Notes: generated by a model from the letters alone, not told the origin. DNA of 64,000 nucleotides from JASHUC01 sp963849095 (GCA_963849095.1 CAWKGA010000008.1:682001-746000), one strand, 5' to 3'; shown: positions 51,132 through 61,065, counted from the stretch's first letter. A program made the numbers and translations.

Positions 51132-52287
51132 GGCGGAGCTGCCTCGGCCCGAGGAGGTACCGCCGGCGCTGCGCGCGGCCGCCGCCGAGGCGCGCTCGAT
51201 GCCCCCGCGTGAGCCGCGCCCGGCAGGGTTCCCGCTGCTGTTTACGGGCGACATGCAGCTCATTGAGCCGGCCGTCGCCTTCCTGCATGAACACTCGGTT
51301 CAGCGAGCGCACACCGCGGAGACCCTCAGAACCTACGCGGAGATCCTCCTCGATTGGTTCGACACCCTCGAGGAGAGCGGCATCCCGTGGCACGACGCGG
51401 ACGCGGTCAACCTGGTTGCGTATCGCAACCGGATGCTCTCGGCACCGAGCCCGCGGACACAGCGGCCCTATAGCATCCGCACGATCAACCATCGCGTCCG
51501 CGGTGTCTTGCGCTTCTATGCGTGGGCCGTCCGCCATGCCTGGATTCGCTCCTCAGCACTGGTCGGGCTCGAGGCCGACCTCACGGTGACTCGCCGCTAC
51601 GAGCAGCGCCGAGATTCTCATCGTGCGGCGGACCGCGCGATCTTTCTGTTGCGGCAGTTCGAGAGCTTGCCGCGGCCGTTGACCGGCGAGCAAGCCTGCG
51701 AGCTGCTGGCGAGGCTTCCCCCGCCCTATGAGCTGATGGCGCGCTGGCAGCTGTACACCGGTCTGCGGGTGAGCGAGCTGCTGCGCTTATCGATCAACGA
51801 CGTTCATCACGAGCCGGACTCGCGGCGGCGGGTCATCGAGGTCCTCTGCAAGGGCCGCAAGCGCGGCCAGGTGATGGCCTCGGCGAGCCTCCTCGACGAG
51901 ACCGATGTGTATCGATCCCAGCACCGTCGGGCGTGGTTGAACCGCGCTGCGCGTCGGCGCGGCCGGGGGACTCACGATGCGCTCTTCATCAACGATCGCG
52001 GCGTGCCGGCCCGCAAGAACACCTATCAGCGCGTCCTGCGCTCAACCGGCAGGGCGTGTGGTTTGCGGGTCACGAGTCACCAGCTGCGCGCGACCTTCGC
52101 CTGCATGATGCTGGCGCGGCTCGAGCAGCTCGCGGCCCAGGGGGCTGCGATCAACCCGCTGCTGATCGTCAAGATCCTGCTCCATCACGAGCACATCGAG
52201 ACTACCGATCGATATCTGCGCGCCGTGGCGGTGGACACGCAGGCCCTCACCGATATCCTCGATTCGCTCCTCCCAGAGGCAAGATGA
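51112..52287 (+). CDS. Tyrosine recombinase 1 of the trio
   Basis: A 391-residue site-specific recombinase; GTG 51112 gives MVRIIHRAELPRPEEV. The N-terminal SAM-like core-binding domain includes EHSVQRAHTAETLRTYAEIL. The catalytic domain has TGLRVSELLRL (Arg), CKGRKRGQV (Lys region), TSHQLRATFACMML (HxxR) and LLHHEHIETTDRYL (His and the Tyr nucleophile). All catalytic residues are visible. Its stop overlaps the next start by 4 nt. Confidence 0.92.
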   Translation: MVRIIHRAELPRPEEVPPALRAAAAEARSMPPREPRPAGFPLLFTGDMQLIEPAVAFLHEHSVQRAHTAETLRTYAEILLDWFDTLEESGIPWHDADAVNLVAYRNRMLSAPSPRTQRPYSIRTINHRVRGVLRFYAWAVRHAWIRSSALVGLEADLTVTRRYEQRRDSHRAADRAIFLLRQFESLPRPLTGEQACELLARLPPPYELMARWQLYTGLRVSELLRLSINDVHHEPDSRRRVIEVLCKGRKRGQVMASASLLDETDVYRSQHRRAWLNRAARRRGRGTHDALFINDRGVPARKNTYQRVLRSTGRACGLRVTSHQLRATFACMMLARLEQLAAQGAAINPLLIVKILLHHEHIETTDRYLRAVAVDTQALTDILDSLLPEAR

Positions 52288-54029
52288 CCGTGCGAGCTCG
52301 CCGCGTGCCACAGGAGAGAGCGCGGCGGCGCTCAGCGGCGCCGATCCCGCTCGTCCCGCCACTGGATGTGCCACGGCGGCTGCGCAGCACGGTACTGGAT
52401 TTTCGGCTGCTGCATTTACCGCGCGATGTCGCGCGCGCCCTGTCCGAGGCCTTCTGGCATCGCGTTGGCGCCGGCAGGCTGCAGACGATCCTGGATCACT
52501 GGGCGCGCCTTCGACTCTTTGGCCGTTTCAACGAGGAGCAGCGCGCCGTACAGAGCCTGGCCGATCTGCAGGGCGACATTCTCGTGCGCTACGTCGAGTG
52601 GCTCAACGCGCAACGCACCGCGCGGGGCAGCCCCCTCGGCAAGGCCACGCGCTCCTCGACCTATACGTCGCTCTACAAGTTGCTGCAGTGGCTCGTGCGC
52701 TGCCGGCCGGGACTGCTCGGATCGATCGACTGGCCGATCAACCCCTTTCCCTGGCGCAACCGCGACACGCACGGCCGGCGGGCGCTCTCGGCGATGCAGG
52801 TGCGGGAGATCCTCAAGGCCTGCGAGCAGCAGATCGCGCAGATCCGCCTCATGCGCGAGCGCGGCGAGCAGCTGCGAGTAGCGGCTCGCTCGAACGCTGA
52901 GAGCATCTCGATCTCGCCCGGCGCGCTTCTCGAGCTGATCGATCGGGACCTTGGCGGAGTGCTGCCACCCACACCACGGCTTTACCGCGATAACAGCCGC
53001 GTGTGCCGCTGCCTCGCCAAGCACGGCGGAGTCGATGTGATCGAGCCCTATCTGTACCCCAACGCCTATGGGCTCTTCCCGTACTACCTCGCGATCGTGT
53101 TGCACACCGCCGGTAATTCGCAGGCCATCGCGCAGATGGCTATGGATTGCCTGCAGGCGCTCCCGCTGCTCGATGAGCGGGAGCTGCTGGTGTGGGACAA
53201 GCCGCGCGCCCGCTCGGTGCAACGGCGCTCCTTTCGTCGCTGCGATCCCTTCGCGCCGCCCGCCCTGGTGCGCGAGGTGATCGATTGGACAGCTCGACTG
53301 CGCTCACGCGTTCCGATCGGCGAGCGCGACCGCCTGTTCCTCGTGAAGACCACCGCCGGGCCCACCGCCGCCACCCGGGTCAAGTTCGAACGGCCACTGC
53401 GCCGCTTCATCGCGGCTCACCACTTACCGCCGTTCTCGCTCAGCTCACTGCGGCCGAGCGTGTTGACGGCCCTGTATCGCTCCACCGCAGATTTGCGCGC
53501 CGTCAAGACGATGGCGAACCATGCGAGCCTCGCGACCACCGTCCGTTACGTTCAGGGACCCGAGGTCGCCGCACAGAACGGCCTGCGCATGGCCGCCCTG
53601 CAGAGCGCGCTGCTCGGTCACATCGCCTCGCCCACTGGCAGCGAACCGCCAGCGCCACCCGCCCGCTCGCCAGAGCCACTACCACCGCCGGGCACGGCCG
53701 TGTCGATGTTCGGCTTCTCGTGCCAGGATCCGTTTTCAGGCGTGGCACCGGGCACGCGCCGCGGGGAGCTGTGCACCAACTTCCTGGCGTGCCTGACCTG
53801 CCCCAACGCCATCATCCCGACCGATGCACCCACGCTCGCGCGCCTGCTGCACGCTCGCGATCACCTGCGCGCCGCCGCCGCGCACGTGCATCCGGCACGA
53901 TGGCAAACGATCTATGCACCGCAGCTACGCATCCTCGACGAGGACCTGCTGCCCCGGTTCCCCGCGCGTGAGCGCGAGCAAGCCGAACGCCTCCGGCCAA
54001 CACTTGCCCCGCTGCTGCCGCTTCGATGA
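52284..54029 (+). CDS. Tyrosine recombinase 2 of the trio (atypical active site)
   Basis: A 581-residue protein. ATG 52284 overlaps the previous stop. The fold markers are LAIVLHTAGNSQAIAQMAMD where the first catalytic Arg is expected but Asn-Ser appear, FSLSSLRPSVLTALY with Ser in place of His in HxxR, and NHASLATTVRYVQ with a plausible Tyr. The C-terminus has a Cys cluster (FSCQDPF, LCTNFLACLTCPNA) that may bind zinc. The changed residues suggest a structural or partner-dependent role. Confidence 0.88.
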   Translation: MTVRARRVPQERARRRSAAPIPLVPPLDVPRRLRSTVLDFRLLHLPRDVARALSEAFWHRVGAGRLQTILDHWARLRLFGRFNEEQRAVQSLADLQGDILVRYVEWLNAQRTARGSPLGKATRSSTYTSLYKLLQWLVRCRPGLLGSIDWPINPFPWRNRDTHGRRALSAMQVREILKACEQQIAQIRLMRERGEQLRVAARSNAESISISPGALLELIDRDLGGVLPPTPRLYRDNSRVCRCLAKHGGVDVIEPYLYPNAYGLFPYYLAIVLHTAGNSQAIAQMAMDCLQALPLLDERELLVWDKPRARSVQRRSFRRCDPFAPPALVREVIDWTARLRSRVPIGERDRLFLVKTTAGPTAATRVKFERPLRRFIAAHHLPPFSLSSLRPSVLTALYRSTADLRAVKTMANHASLATTVRYVQGPEVAAQNGLRMAALQSALLGHIASPTGSEPPAPPARSPEPLPPPGTAVSMFGFSCQDPFSGVAPGTRRGELCTNFLACLTCPNAIIPTDAPTLARLLHARDHLRAAAAHVHPARWQTIYAPQLRILDEDLLPRFPAREREQAERLRPTLAPLLPLR

Positions 54030-55921
54030 ACCGGTCCACCACCCCGATCCCGGCCGCATCGCTACCGGCGCGTCCGCGGGATTGGTTTCTGCGCGATTCT
54101 CATTGGGAAGACGCCCATTGGGTGCTCGTCCCGACGAACGCTTTGTACGAGGATCGGCCGGTGGTCCTTCGGTGGGACTTCTCGCTCGCGAACGGCGAGC
54201 GATTCACCGATCATCGATACGCCGCCTTGCTGGACAGCGCCAAGCACCACTTGGCGCTGCTGCGCGTCGGCTCCTGGCGGTCTCGGTCCGGCCGCGGCGG
54301 CGCGACACTGCGCATCTACTTCCACTGTCTTCGTGCCCTCATTCGCTGGATGGCCGGCGAGCGACTTCGCCGCTTCGCAGATCTCGACGCCCCGCTCTTG
54401 GGCGAGTTTACGCAGCTCATCCAGCGGCGGCGCGGATACACCGGCCCGACGCTCGCGCGCGAGACCCTGCGGCATTATTTCAATGTGCTGATCGGCCTGC
54501 ACCGCCACCGTCACACAGTCAGCGATGCCCTGCAGTTCGATCCGTTTCCCGGTCTCAGTGCGCACGCGGCTACCGCCCGTCAGACGCGCGAGCCCTCGGC
54601 CTCACGGTACACCCCCGATGCAGTAGCCGTTCCCCTGATTCAAGGGGCCATCGAGTTTCTAAGCACCGCCGCGCTTGCGGTCCTGGCGGCGCGCGAGCGC
54701 TTCCTTCAGGCCTATCAACGAGCACGAACGACGAAGAGGGATGGACGCGATGCCCACCGAGTCGCACTCGATGTGCTGCGCACGATCAGCATTGACACCC
54801 CGCGGGGAACCTGCCGCCTCGAGGACGCGCGATCGCTGCAGCAACTGATCGATCTGCTGTATGGCGCCTGCTACGTGGTCATCTCCTATCTCATCGGTGC
54901 CCGCGTGAGCGAGATCCTGCACCTGCAGGCAGGCTGCGTGCAGCCGTTCGAGCGCGCGAGCTCCGAGCCGGCGGCGGATATCACCGTGATTGCCGGTGCC
55001 ATCTATAAGGCTGAGTCCTATCACGGTCGGCCGCACCAGTGGATCGCCCCGGCTCCAGCCGTGCACGCCATCCAGGTGCTTGAAGCCCTCTCCTCACCCC
55101 ACCGTGCGCGCTCCGAGCGCCCAGATCTGTGGCAGCGTGCACGCGTGGGCTATCACGGCATCGGCGAGTGGCTCCCCGATACGCTCCTGGCGCTGCGCAT
55201 CTCAGACAGCCGCAGCACGAACGAGCGCGTCAACCGCTTTGCCAGCTGGCTTCGGGTGCCACCCTACCAGGGCCGTCGGTGGCGGTTCAGCACCCATCAG
55301 GGCCGCAAGACCTTCGCCCGCTTCGTCGCGCTGCGCGACCGCACGGCGCTCTACGCCTTGGCGCAGCACCTCGGACACCGCGACGTGCGCCACACCGATC
55401 AAGGCTACGTCGGCACCGACTATCAACTGGACCGCGAGATCGAGGCCGCCGTGCTCGAGCAGTCCGTCCTCGCGTGGGAGCAGATGCTCAGCGCCCGCAC
55501 ACTCGGCGGAGATATGGGCGCGCAGATCCTCTCCCGTCGGCCGAGATTTCGCGGCGCGCGGGTCAAGCAGCAGATTCGCGCCTACGCGCGCATGCTCGCC
55601 GAGACAGGCCTGACGCTCGGGGTCTGCGAGTGGGGCTACTGTGTCTACCGCGAGGAGTTCAGTGCTTGTCACGGCAGCGCCACCGCGCCCGACCCGGTAC
55701 GGCGGGAGCCTTCCACCTGCGCACGCTGCAAAAACTTCTCCGTGACCGATGTGCATCGTGACTACTGGACCAGCCAGGTGACTCGTTATGAGCGCCTGCT
55801 GAACGATCCGGCACTGCCCACGCAGACGCTCAAGATCGCGCGCGCACGACTGGATGAGGCCCGCAGCCTCATCCGCTCCATGGACTCAACGTGCGCGCCG
55901 CCCCGGGCAGTAAGCCGATGA
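54026..55921 (+). CDS. Tyrosine recombinase 3 of the trio
   Basis: A 631-residue protein overlapping the previous stop by 4 nt. Catalytic features: IGARVSEILHLQAG (Arg), RFSTHQGRKTFARFVA (HxxR) and LAQHLGHRDVRHTDQGYVG (His and Tyr). A C-terminal Cys-rich region (LGVCEWGYCVYREEFSACHG, CARCKNFSVTD) resembles the zinc-like tail of recombinases in this class. The length is close to TnpB of Tn554. Confidence 0.92.
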   Translation: MNRSTTPIPAASLPARPRDWFLRDSHWEDAHWVLVPTNALYEDRPVVLRWDFSLANGERFTDHRYAALLDSAKHHLALLRVGSWRSRSGRGGATLRIYFHCLRALIRWMAGERLRRFADLDAPLLGEFTQLIQRRRGYTGPTLARETLRHYFNVLIGLHRHRHTVSDALQFDPFPGLSAHAATARQTREPSASRYTPDAVAVPLIQGAIEFLSTAALAVLAARERFLQAYQRARTTKRDGRDAHRVALDVLRTISIDTPRGTCRLEDARSLQQLIDLLYGACYVVISYLIGARVSEILHLQAGCVQPFERASSEPAADITVIAGAIYKAESYHGRPHQWIAPAPAVHAIQVLEALSSPHRARSERPDLWQRARVGYHGIGEWLPDTLLALRISDSRSTNERVNRFASWLRVPPYQGRRWRFSTHQGRKTFARFVALRDRTALYALAQHLGHRDVRHTDQGYVGTDYQLDREIEAAVLEQSVLAWEQMLSARTLGGDMGAQILSRRPRFRGARVKQQIRAYARMLAETGLTLGVCEWGYCVYREEFSACHGSATAPDPVRREPSTCARCKNFSVTDVHRDYWTSQVTRYERLLNDPALPTQTLKIARARLDEARSLIRSMDSTCAPPRAVSR

Positions 55922-56316
55922 CATCGGCTCGTTCGCCAACGCGATCCACCGAGGCGCGCCTGACCGACGCCCTGGCGACATTCACGGCCGCGACCCCAGA
56001 GCGAACGAGCGCGACCGAGCTGTGTCGCCTCGCTTGCATCTCCCGCAACACGCTCTATCGCTATTACCCCGGTATCGCCGACTCGGTCCGGCGCCTTCGT
56101 CGCCGCCGTCGGCGACGCGTCGCACAGCAAAGCACCGTGCGGGCGCTGCGGGGGGAGCTCGCGGCGCTGCGCCGGCAGCTCGCCCAGCTGGCGACGTTGG
56201 CCGATCACTACCATGCCTTGGCCGGGGAGCTGCGTGGAGACCTCGCACGTCGCGATCGCGAGCTCGCGGAGCTTCGCCGCCACACGCGCCCGACGCCCCT
56301 GCCCATCCATCGATGA
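55918..56316 (+). CDS. DUF6262/TnpC-like small coiled-coil protein
   Basis: A 132-residue protein overlapping recombinase 3 by 4 nt. An HTH-like N-terminus (TSATELCRLACISRNTLYRY) is followed by an Arg-rich stretch and a coiled coil (LRGELAALRRQLAQLATLAD). This matches the layout of the small third protein of Tn554-type elements, which helps orient or stimulate transposition. Confidence 0.8.
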   Translation: MTSARSPTRSTEARLTDALATFTAATPERTSATELCRLACISRNTLYRYYPGIADSVRRLRRRRRRRVAQQSTVRALRGELAALRRQLAQLATLADHYHALAGELRGDLARRDRELAELRRHTRPTPLPIHR

Positions 56317-56342
56317 GCGCCAGAACGTCGGGCGCGCGAGAT

Positions 56343-56831
56343 CTACAAGAGCCCCTGCTGCGCGAAGCTGAGGACGTGGGGACCGGCCAACACGAGGTGA
56401 TCGAGCAGCCTCACCTCTACCGTCGACAACGCCTGGGCGAGCCTTTTGGTGATGAGCTCGTCCGCTTGGCTCTGCTCCCTGACCCCCGAGGGATGGTTGT
56501 GATAGGCCAGGGCCGCCGCGGCCTGCTTGTCCAATGCCAGCTTGACCACCTCGCGCGGATACACGCTCGCCCCGTCGATCGTTCCCCGGAACAGTTCGAC
56601 GCAGTCGATCACCCGATGGCGGTTGTCGAGCAGGATCAGCCCGAAGCACTCGTAGTCCAGGTGCCCGAGTCGCATCGTGAGGTACTCGCCGACGTTCTGC
56701 GGCGACTGCAGCAGCACCCCGCGCCGCACGCGATGCGCAAGCACGGCACGCGCCGCGGTTAGAATATCCTGGCTCGAGGCAGGCTCGACCGTGCCATCGG
56801 TACGATGGATAAAAAGATTGTGGCTCGACAT
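56343..56831 (-). CDS. radC: RadC-family JAB-domain protein carried by the transposon
   Basis: A 162-residue protein; ATG 56831 gives MSSHNLFIHRTDGTVEPASS. The JAB/MPN metal motif is AYHNHPSGVREQSQADELIT (HxHx7SxxD), preceded by VIDCVELFRGTIDGASVYPR. It ends LSFAQQGLL. It is only moderately similar to the split radC, so it belongs to the element rather than being a duplicate. RadC proteins on mobile elements are common; their biochemical role is not settled. A hairpin at 56851-56870 precedes the gene. Confidence 0.93.
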   Translation of the reverse strand: MSSHNLFIHRTDGTVEPASSQDILTAARAVLAHRVRRGVLLQSPQNVGEYLTMRLGHLDYECFGLILLDNRHRVIDCVELFRGTIDGASVYPREVVKLALDKQAAAALAYHNHPSGVREQSQADELITKRLAQALSTVEVRLLDHLVLAGPHVLSFAQQGLL

Positions 56832-56850
56832 GTTCGTCTCTCCGGTCTTG

Positions 56851-56870
56851 CTCGGGCGGGATTGCCCGAG
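56851..56870 (-). promoter_or_regulatory. radC leader hairpin (transposon copy)
   Basis: CTCGGGC, six nt GGGATT, GCCCGAG, 20 nt before the radC start. The same stem occurs before the other two radC genes at 57597-57616 and 61082-61101. Confidence 0.65.
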
Positions 56871-57140
56871 GCCGGAGGGCCCCATCGCAGCGCAGCCGTC
56901 ACAGGCTCGGGCCCTGCCCGACTCGCGGAGCACGGCGCGAAGCGCCGCGCGCACGGCCTTGACGGCGAGCACGATGGGGTAGCATCACAGGCGCAGGCAA
57001 ACCCGCCCCTCTTTCCGCAGATTTTCCGTCTCAGACTGTCACCCGCTGAGGTTGGAGAGGCGCCGATGTGTTTTACAGCGCAAGACTGCAGAATTTCGGC
57101 GCTTTTGCGCCCGCCGGTGACACATCGCAGTCCACCTAAC

Positions 57141-57580
57141 AGGTGATCGAGGACCCGGATGTCCACGAGCTGCAGGGCGTCCCGCAGGCGCCGGGTGATG
57201 AGCTCGTCGGCTGCGGAGGGCTCGGCGACGCCGCTCGGGTGCGGGTGGGCGAAGATGACGGCGGCGGCATTGCGCTTTAGGGCTTCCTTCACCACCTCGC
57301 GGGGATGGACGGAGGCGCCGTCAACGGTGCCGCGGAAGAGCTCGACGAAGTCGATGACCCGGAACCGGGCGTCGAGGAACAGGCAGCAGAAGGTCTCGAA
57401 CTCTCGGGTGCCGAGCTTGAGCGTCAGATAGTCCCGGGTCGCTTCGGGCGACGGCAGGGACGTGCCGCGGCGAACTCGGCGCGAGATGTGCTCGCGGGCT
57501 GCGGCGATGATCTCATCGGCCGTGGCCGGAATCGGTGCTCCGGCCTCGTTCAGCGTGTACAGGGAATTCGTATGCGACAT
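57141..57580 (-). pseudogene. radC: 5' part of the transposon-split radC
   Basis: ATG 57580 opens MSHTNSLYTLNEAGAPIPAT. The metal motif FAHPHPSGVAEPSAADELIT is intact. The native frame runs to RVLDHL and is cut at the AGGTG core; past it an irrelevant frame continues into the transposon end (LGGLRCVTGGRKS). The rest of the gene is at 50605-50661. The protein as encoded now lacks its last 17 residues. Confidence 0.92.
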
Positions 57581-57769
57581 GGTCGCTCTCCTTGATCTCG
57601 GGCGGGATGGCCCGAGACGGCGAAGAGCACGCCGCAGCAGCGCGGTCAGAGGCTCGCCGAAGGCGACTCGGCGAGTAGAGGAAACGCCCCCGAGGGCGTG
57701 AGCCACGGAGCGCCTTGACCGCGATGATCGGCGTGGTAGCGTCATGGAAGAGAGGCAAGACCGCTCCCT
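57146..57769 (-). repeat. radC direct repeat, copy A
   Basis: Contains the 5' part of radC and about 190 nt of its leader. It is about 95 percent identical, by eye, to 60632-61253 in the same orientation; both copies end at CAAGACCGCTCCCT. Confidence 0.88.
57597..57616 (-). promoter_or_regulatory. radC leader hairpin (split copy)
   Basis: CTCGGGC, GGGATG, GCCCGAG. On the minus strand it ends just before AAGGAGAG, the ribosome site, so it could influence translation. Confidence 0.65.
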
Positions 57770-57980
57770 ACTTCTTTGCTGAGCGCGGATACCGTGCGCG
57801 ACGGTGAAGAGAACGCGAAGCGCAAAACTGTTGTAGCGGATGTGACGCTAGAGCAGCACAGCCCGACGTCTCACGCCTGTTATTGTCCACTCACGGATGC
57901 CGTGGGTTATGGGGATGAATTCACTGCATTCCCTATCGCACGCGGGGCGATCTCAAGGCTGATACCGCAAGAGGGGAGCC

Positions 57981-59793
57981 ATGAGTCTGCGCAGCAGAAT
58001 GTCGGTTCTGGTTGTCCTGTGGTTAGCCGCACCGGCGTTTGCGGCAGCGGCTCCGAAGGAGCGAATCATCCGGGTGACGGCCAACAACCCTGTGTACCGG
58101 CTGTATCTGTCGGATCCGCAGGGAAGGAATGAGCGGCCGTTTCTGCCCAACCTGCGGCCGAACTACAACCCGTCCTTCTCATGGGACGGCCGGTGGATCG
58201 TCTTCACGTCCCTGAAGTTCGGGTCCGCCGATGTCTTCGGGGCCCATCCGGACGGCTCTGGCGTCGAGCGGTTGACAGACAGTCCGGCTTTCGATGATCA
58301 GGGGAGCCTTTCCCCGGACGGACGGACCCTCGCCTTCGTCTCCACGCGCGAGGGCGGCACCGCCAACATCTGGCTGCTGGATATCGCGAGCCACCGCTTC
58401 CGCAATCTCACAAAGAACAAGGCCGGCAATTTCCGGCCTAGCTGGTCCCCGGACGGCGAGTGGATCGGCTTCTCGTCCAACCGGAATACACCTCGCGTCC
58501 GCTTCATTCGGGATACAGGCCCTGCGTGGGAGCTGATGCAGAGGACCGCCCTCTACATCGAGCATCCCGACGGCAGCGGACTCAAGCGGCTCACGCCTCT
58601 CAATGGGAGTGCAGCCAGTCCCAAATGGTCACGGGACGGCCGGCGCGTGCTCTTCGCTCAAGTGGTTGATGTGGAAGCGATGCGCCACGTTCGACGGCGG
58701 ACACAAGTCGTGTCCATGGACATCTACACCGGCGCACGAGAGGTCTATTCGGACGGTACGCAGTACGTGTGGGCCCCAGGCTACGTCGGTAACACCGAAA
58801 TCGGCTACGGCCTCAAATCTCCTTCCCAGCCGGGAGGGTCCACTCTTGTATACACCTCTGGGCGCAAGGGCCAGCCAACGCGCAGAATCCCTCCTGGTCG
58901 CCGACGGGTCGCTCCTGGTGTACGACAAGGACGTGCGAGCCGATGAGGCCGAATGGTTGGTCCGACCGAGCCTCGATCCGCGGTATGAGCTCATCAGCGC
59001 CCTCGCGTTCGAGGAAGGAGATCATATCGCGGTGACCCCTGATGGTGAGCGCTTTATCTACCCCTCTGGCGAGCAGCTGATTCTCTCTGCCTGGGATGGG
59101 CGAGGCTCGCGGGTGATTTTCGACGGTCGCGCTGACAGCCGCCGGATCGAAGATTTGGCTCTGTCGGCGGATGGCCGAACCGTCGCGTTCCAGTTCTCCC
59201 GTCCCCAACGCCCGGAGAGTCAGATCGCCGTCATGGAGATCGACGGCTCTCACTTCCAGGTGGTCACGCACGACCCTTACGACCACTCATTTCCGAGTTT
59301 GTCGCCGGACGGGACGAGGCTCGTCTATCGCGTGGGAGGTATCGAGCAGGGACGGATATTCAAGCGGGGACTGCGCATCCTGTCGTTGGCCGATGGCAAA
59401 GTGGTCAAACTCACGGCTGGGTGGGACGACTTCCCCGTTTGGTCCCCTCGCGGAGATCGGATCGCCTTCACCGGATTCGAGACCGGTGATTTCGAGATCT
59501 ACACCATTCGTTCGGATGGAACGGGCTTGCGCCAGCTCACCCATACGCGTGGGAACGATGCCCACCCGGTGTGGTCGCCCGACGGGGAATGGATCGCATT
59601 TTCCAGCTCCAGAATGGGATGGAAGGACGAGGCCATGCTTCCCTGGCACGGGCCCCAGACCTACGGTGAGCTCTTTGTGATGCGTGCCGACGGCACGGAT
59701 GTGAGGCAGCTGACGGACAGTGGACGAGGCGATGCGGTGGGCGGGTGGGCCTCACCGACATCCGGAGCGGCGGACACCGGCGGTGCGCCCTGA
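57981..59793 (+). pseudogene. Exported PD40/TolB-type beta-propeller protein with a frameshift
   Basis: A signal peptide (MSLRSRMSVLVVLWLAAPAF) is followed by WD40-like PD40 repeats: NPSFSWDGRWIVFTSLKFGS, GSLSPDGRTLAFVSTREGGT, RPSWSPDGEWIGFSSNRNTP. Near 58880 the reading frame changes; the second half (58890-59793) continues the pattern with FPSLSPDGTRLVYRVGG, FPVWSPRGDRIAFTGFETGD and HPVWSPDGEWIAFSSS. The combined length is about 604 residues. It is a periplasmic beta-propeller of unknown partner. A one-base indel at QPTRAESLLV makes it probably inactive. Confidence 0.85.
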
Positions 59794-59848
59794 CAGGACT
59801 CACGGACGCGCAACTGCTGCGAGGCTGGCCCATTGTCCTTTCGCTGCT

Positions 59849-60535
59849 TCAAGGGTTGACCTTCTTGATTTGAACGCTTCCATTGCGCAGGGCATCTATC
59901 ATCTTTGCGGCATTGGCGTCGTTCGGCACGCGCCTGGCATAAAGCTCAAGGTTGTCCAAAGCCTTTGCCTTGTCTCCCTCGCTCAAGTACGCGATTCCCA
60001 AGGTGTAGTCGGCGTTCACGTCGCCTAAGGATTTGGCCTTCTCCAAAAATGGAATGGCGTCGGCTGGTTTGCCCGCGCCCGTGAGAAACCTTCCGTAGAA
60101 GTAGTTGGCCCGCGGATCATCGGGGGTTTGCCGTAGGAGCGCGGTAAATGCCCCGATCGCTCTGTCCGCGCATCCAGGAACATCGAGGTTGTGGCCGATG
60201 CTATTGAGCACGCCTGCGCGCAACAGTATCTGTCGATCGGGCGAAGGGCTGCTCAGTAGCGTATCGAGTATTGCCGACAGCGCCTTTACATCGACCCGCG
60301 CTCTGTATAAATCGTCTGGAGAATCAAAGCGCGGTGGGTAGTTGGCTGCATGAGACGAAAGGTCGTCAATGATTTGATCGAGATAGGCAAAACTGATTGT
60401 CGCGGAATTTTGACCGGCGGCCGACTGGGTGATCGTGACGACTTTCTTGATGTCGTACTGACCATATTCCGTCGCCTTCGCTACGGCGACGATCTGGGAG
60501 AGCACAAGCGCTAGCGCAAGGATGAGCGGCCGCAT
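59849..60535 (-). CDS. Exported TPR-repeat protein
   Basis: A 228-residue protein. ATG 60535 follows GGGAGG and opens a signal peptide (MRPLILALALVLSQIVAVAK). The C-terminal half has TPR/Sel1-like helices: DRAIGAFTALLRQTPDDPRA, NYFYGRFLTGAGKPADAIPF, YTLGIAYLSEGDKAKALDNL. It is probably a periplasmic scaffold. It runs convergently with the beta-propeller gene. Confidence 0.85.
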   Translation of the reverse strand: MRPLILALALVLSQIVAVAKATEYGQYDIKKVVTITQSAAGQNSATISFAYLDQIIDDLSSHAANYPPRFDSPDDLYRARVDVKALSAILDTLLSSPSPDRQILLRAGVLNSIGHNLDVPGCADRAIGAFTALLRQTPDDPRANYFYGRFLTGAGKPADAIPFLEKAKSLGDVNADYTLGIAYLSEGDKAKALDNLELYARRVPNDANAAKMIDALRNGSVQIKKVNP

Positions 60536-60574
60536 GATCCCTCCCGTAGGTACTCGCAAATATAGCGGTATAGC

Positions 60575-61065
60575 TCAGAGCAGTCCACGTTCGGAGAAGC
60601 TGACCACGTCGCCCCCGGCGACGATCAGGCGGTCTAGGACCCGAATGTCCACGAGCTGCAGGGCGTCCCTCAGCCGTCGGGCGATGAGCTCGTCGGCTGC
60701 GGAAGGCTCTGCGACGCCGCTTGGGTGGGGGTGGGCGAAGATGACGGCGGCGGCGTTCCGCTGCAGGGCTTCCTTCACCACCTCGCGCGGATGGACGGAG
60801 GCGCCGTCGAGGGTGCCGCGGAAGAGCTCGACGAAGTCGATGACCCGGAACCGGGCGTCGAGGAACAGGCAGCAGAAGGTCTCGATTCTCGGGTGCCGAG
60901 CTTCAGGGTCAGATAGTCGCGGGTCGCTTCGGGCGACGGCAGGGACGTGCCGCGGCGAACTCGGCGCGAGATGTGCTCGCGGGCTGCGGCGATGATCTCA
61001 TCGGCCGTGGCCGGAATCGGTGCTCCGGCCTCGTTCAGCGTGAAAAGGGAATTCGTATGCGACAT
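60575..61065 (-). pseudogene. radC: Third radC copy with a one-base deletion
   Basis: ATG 61065 opens MSHTNSLFTLNEAGAPIPAT. Near 60883 the sequence CTCGATTCTCGGG lacks one base compared with CTCGAACTCTCGGG in the split copy, shifting the frame. The rest (VKEALQRNAAAVIFAHPHPS, GVAEPSAADELIARRLRDAL, GGDVVSFSERGLL) is intact. With the base restored it would be 163 residues. Confidence 0.92.

Larger units (their letters stand above)
50657..57145 (+). mobile_element. Recombinase-in-trio transposon inserted in radC
   Basis: About 6.48 kb between two copies of AGGTG (50657-50661 and 57141-57145). Just inside are TTAGG on the left and CCTAAC on the right, a short inverted repeat. Cargo in order: a primase-zinc-finger-like ORF, three tyrosine recombinases, a small coiled-coil protein (all plus strand) and radC (minus strand). 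Removing the element rebuilds the host radC exactly. Tn554 of staphylococci, with TnpA, TnpB and TnpC, is known to use radC as its target; the parallel is close, though the recombinases here are three. Confidence 0.9.
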
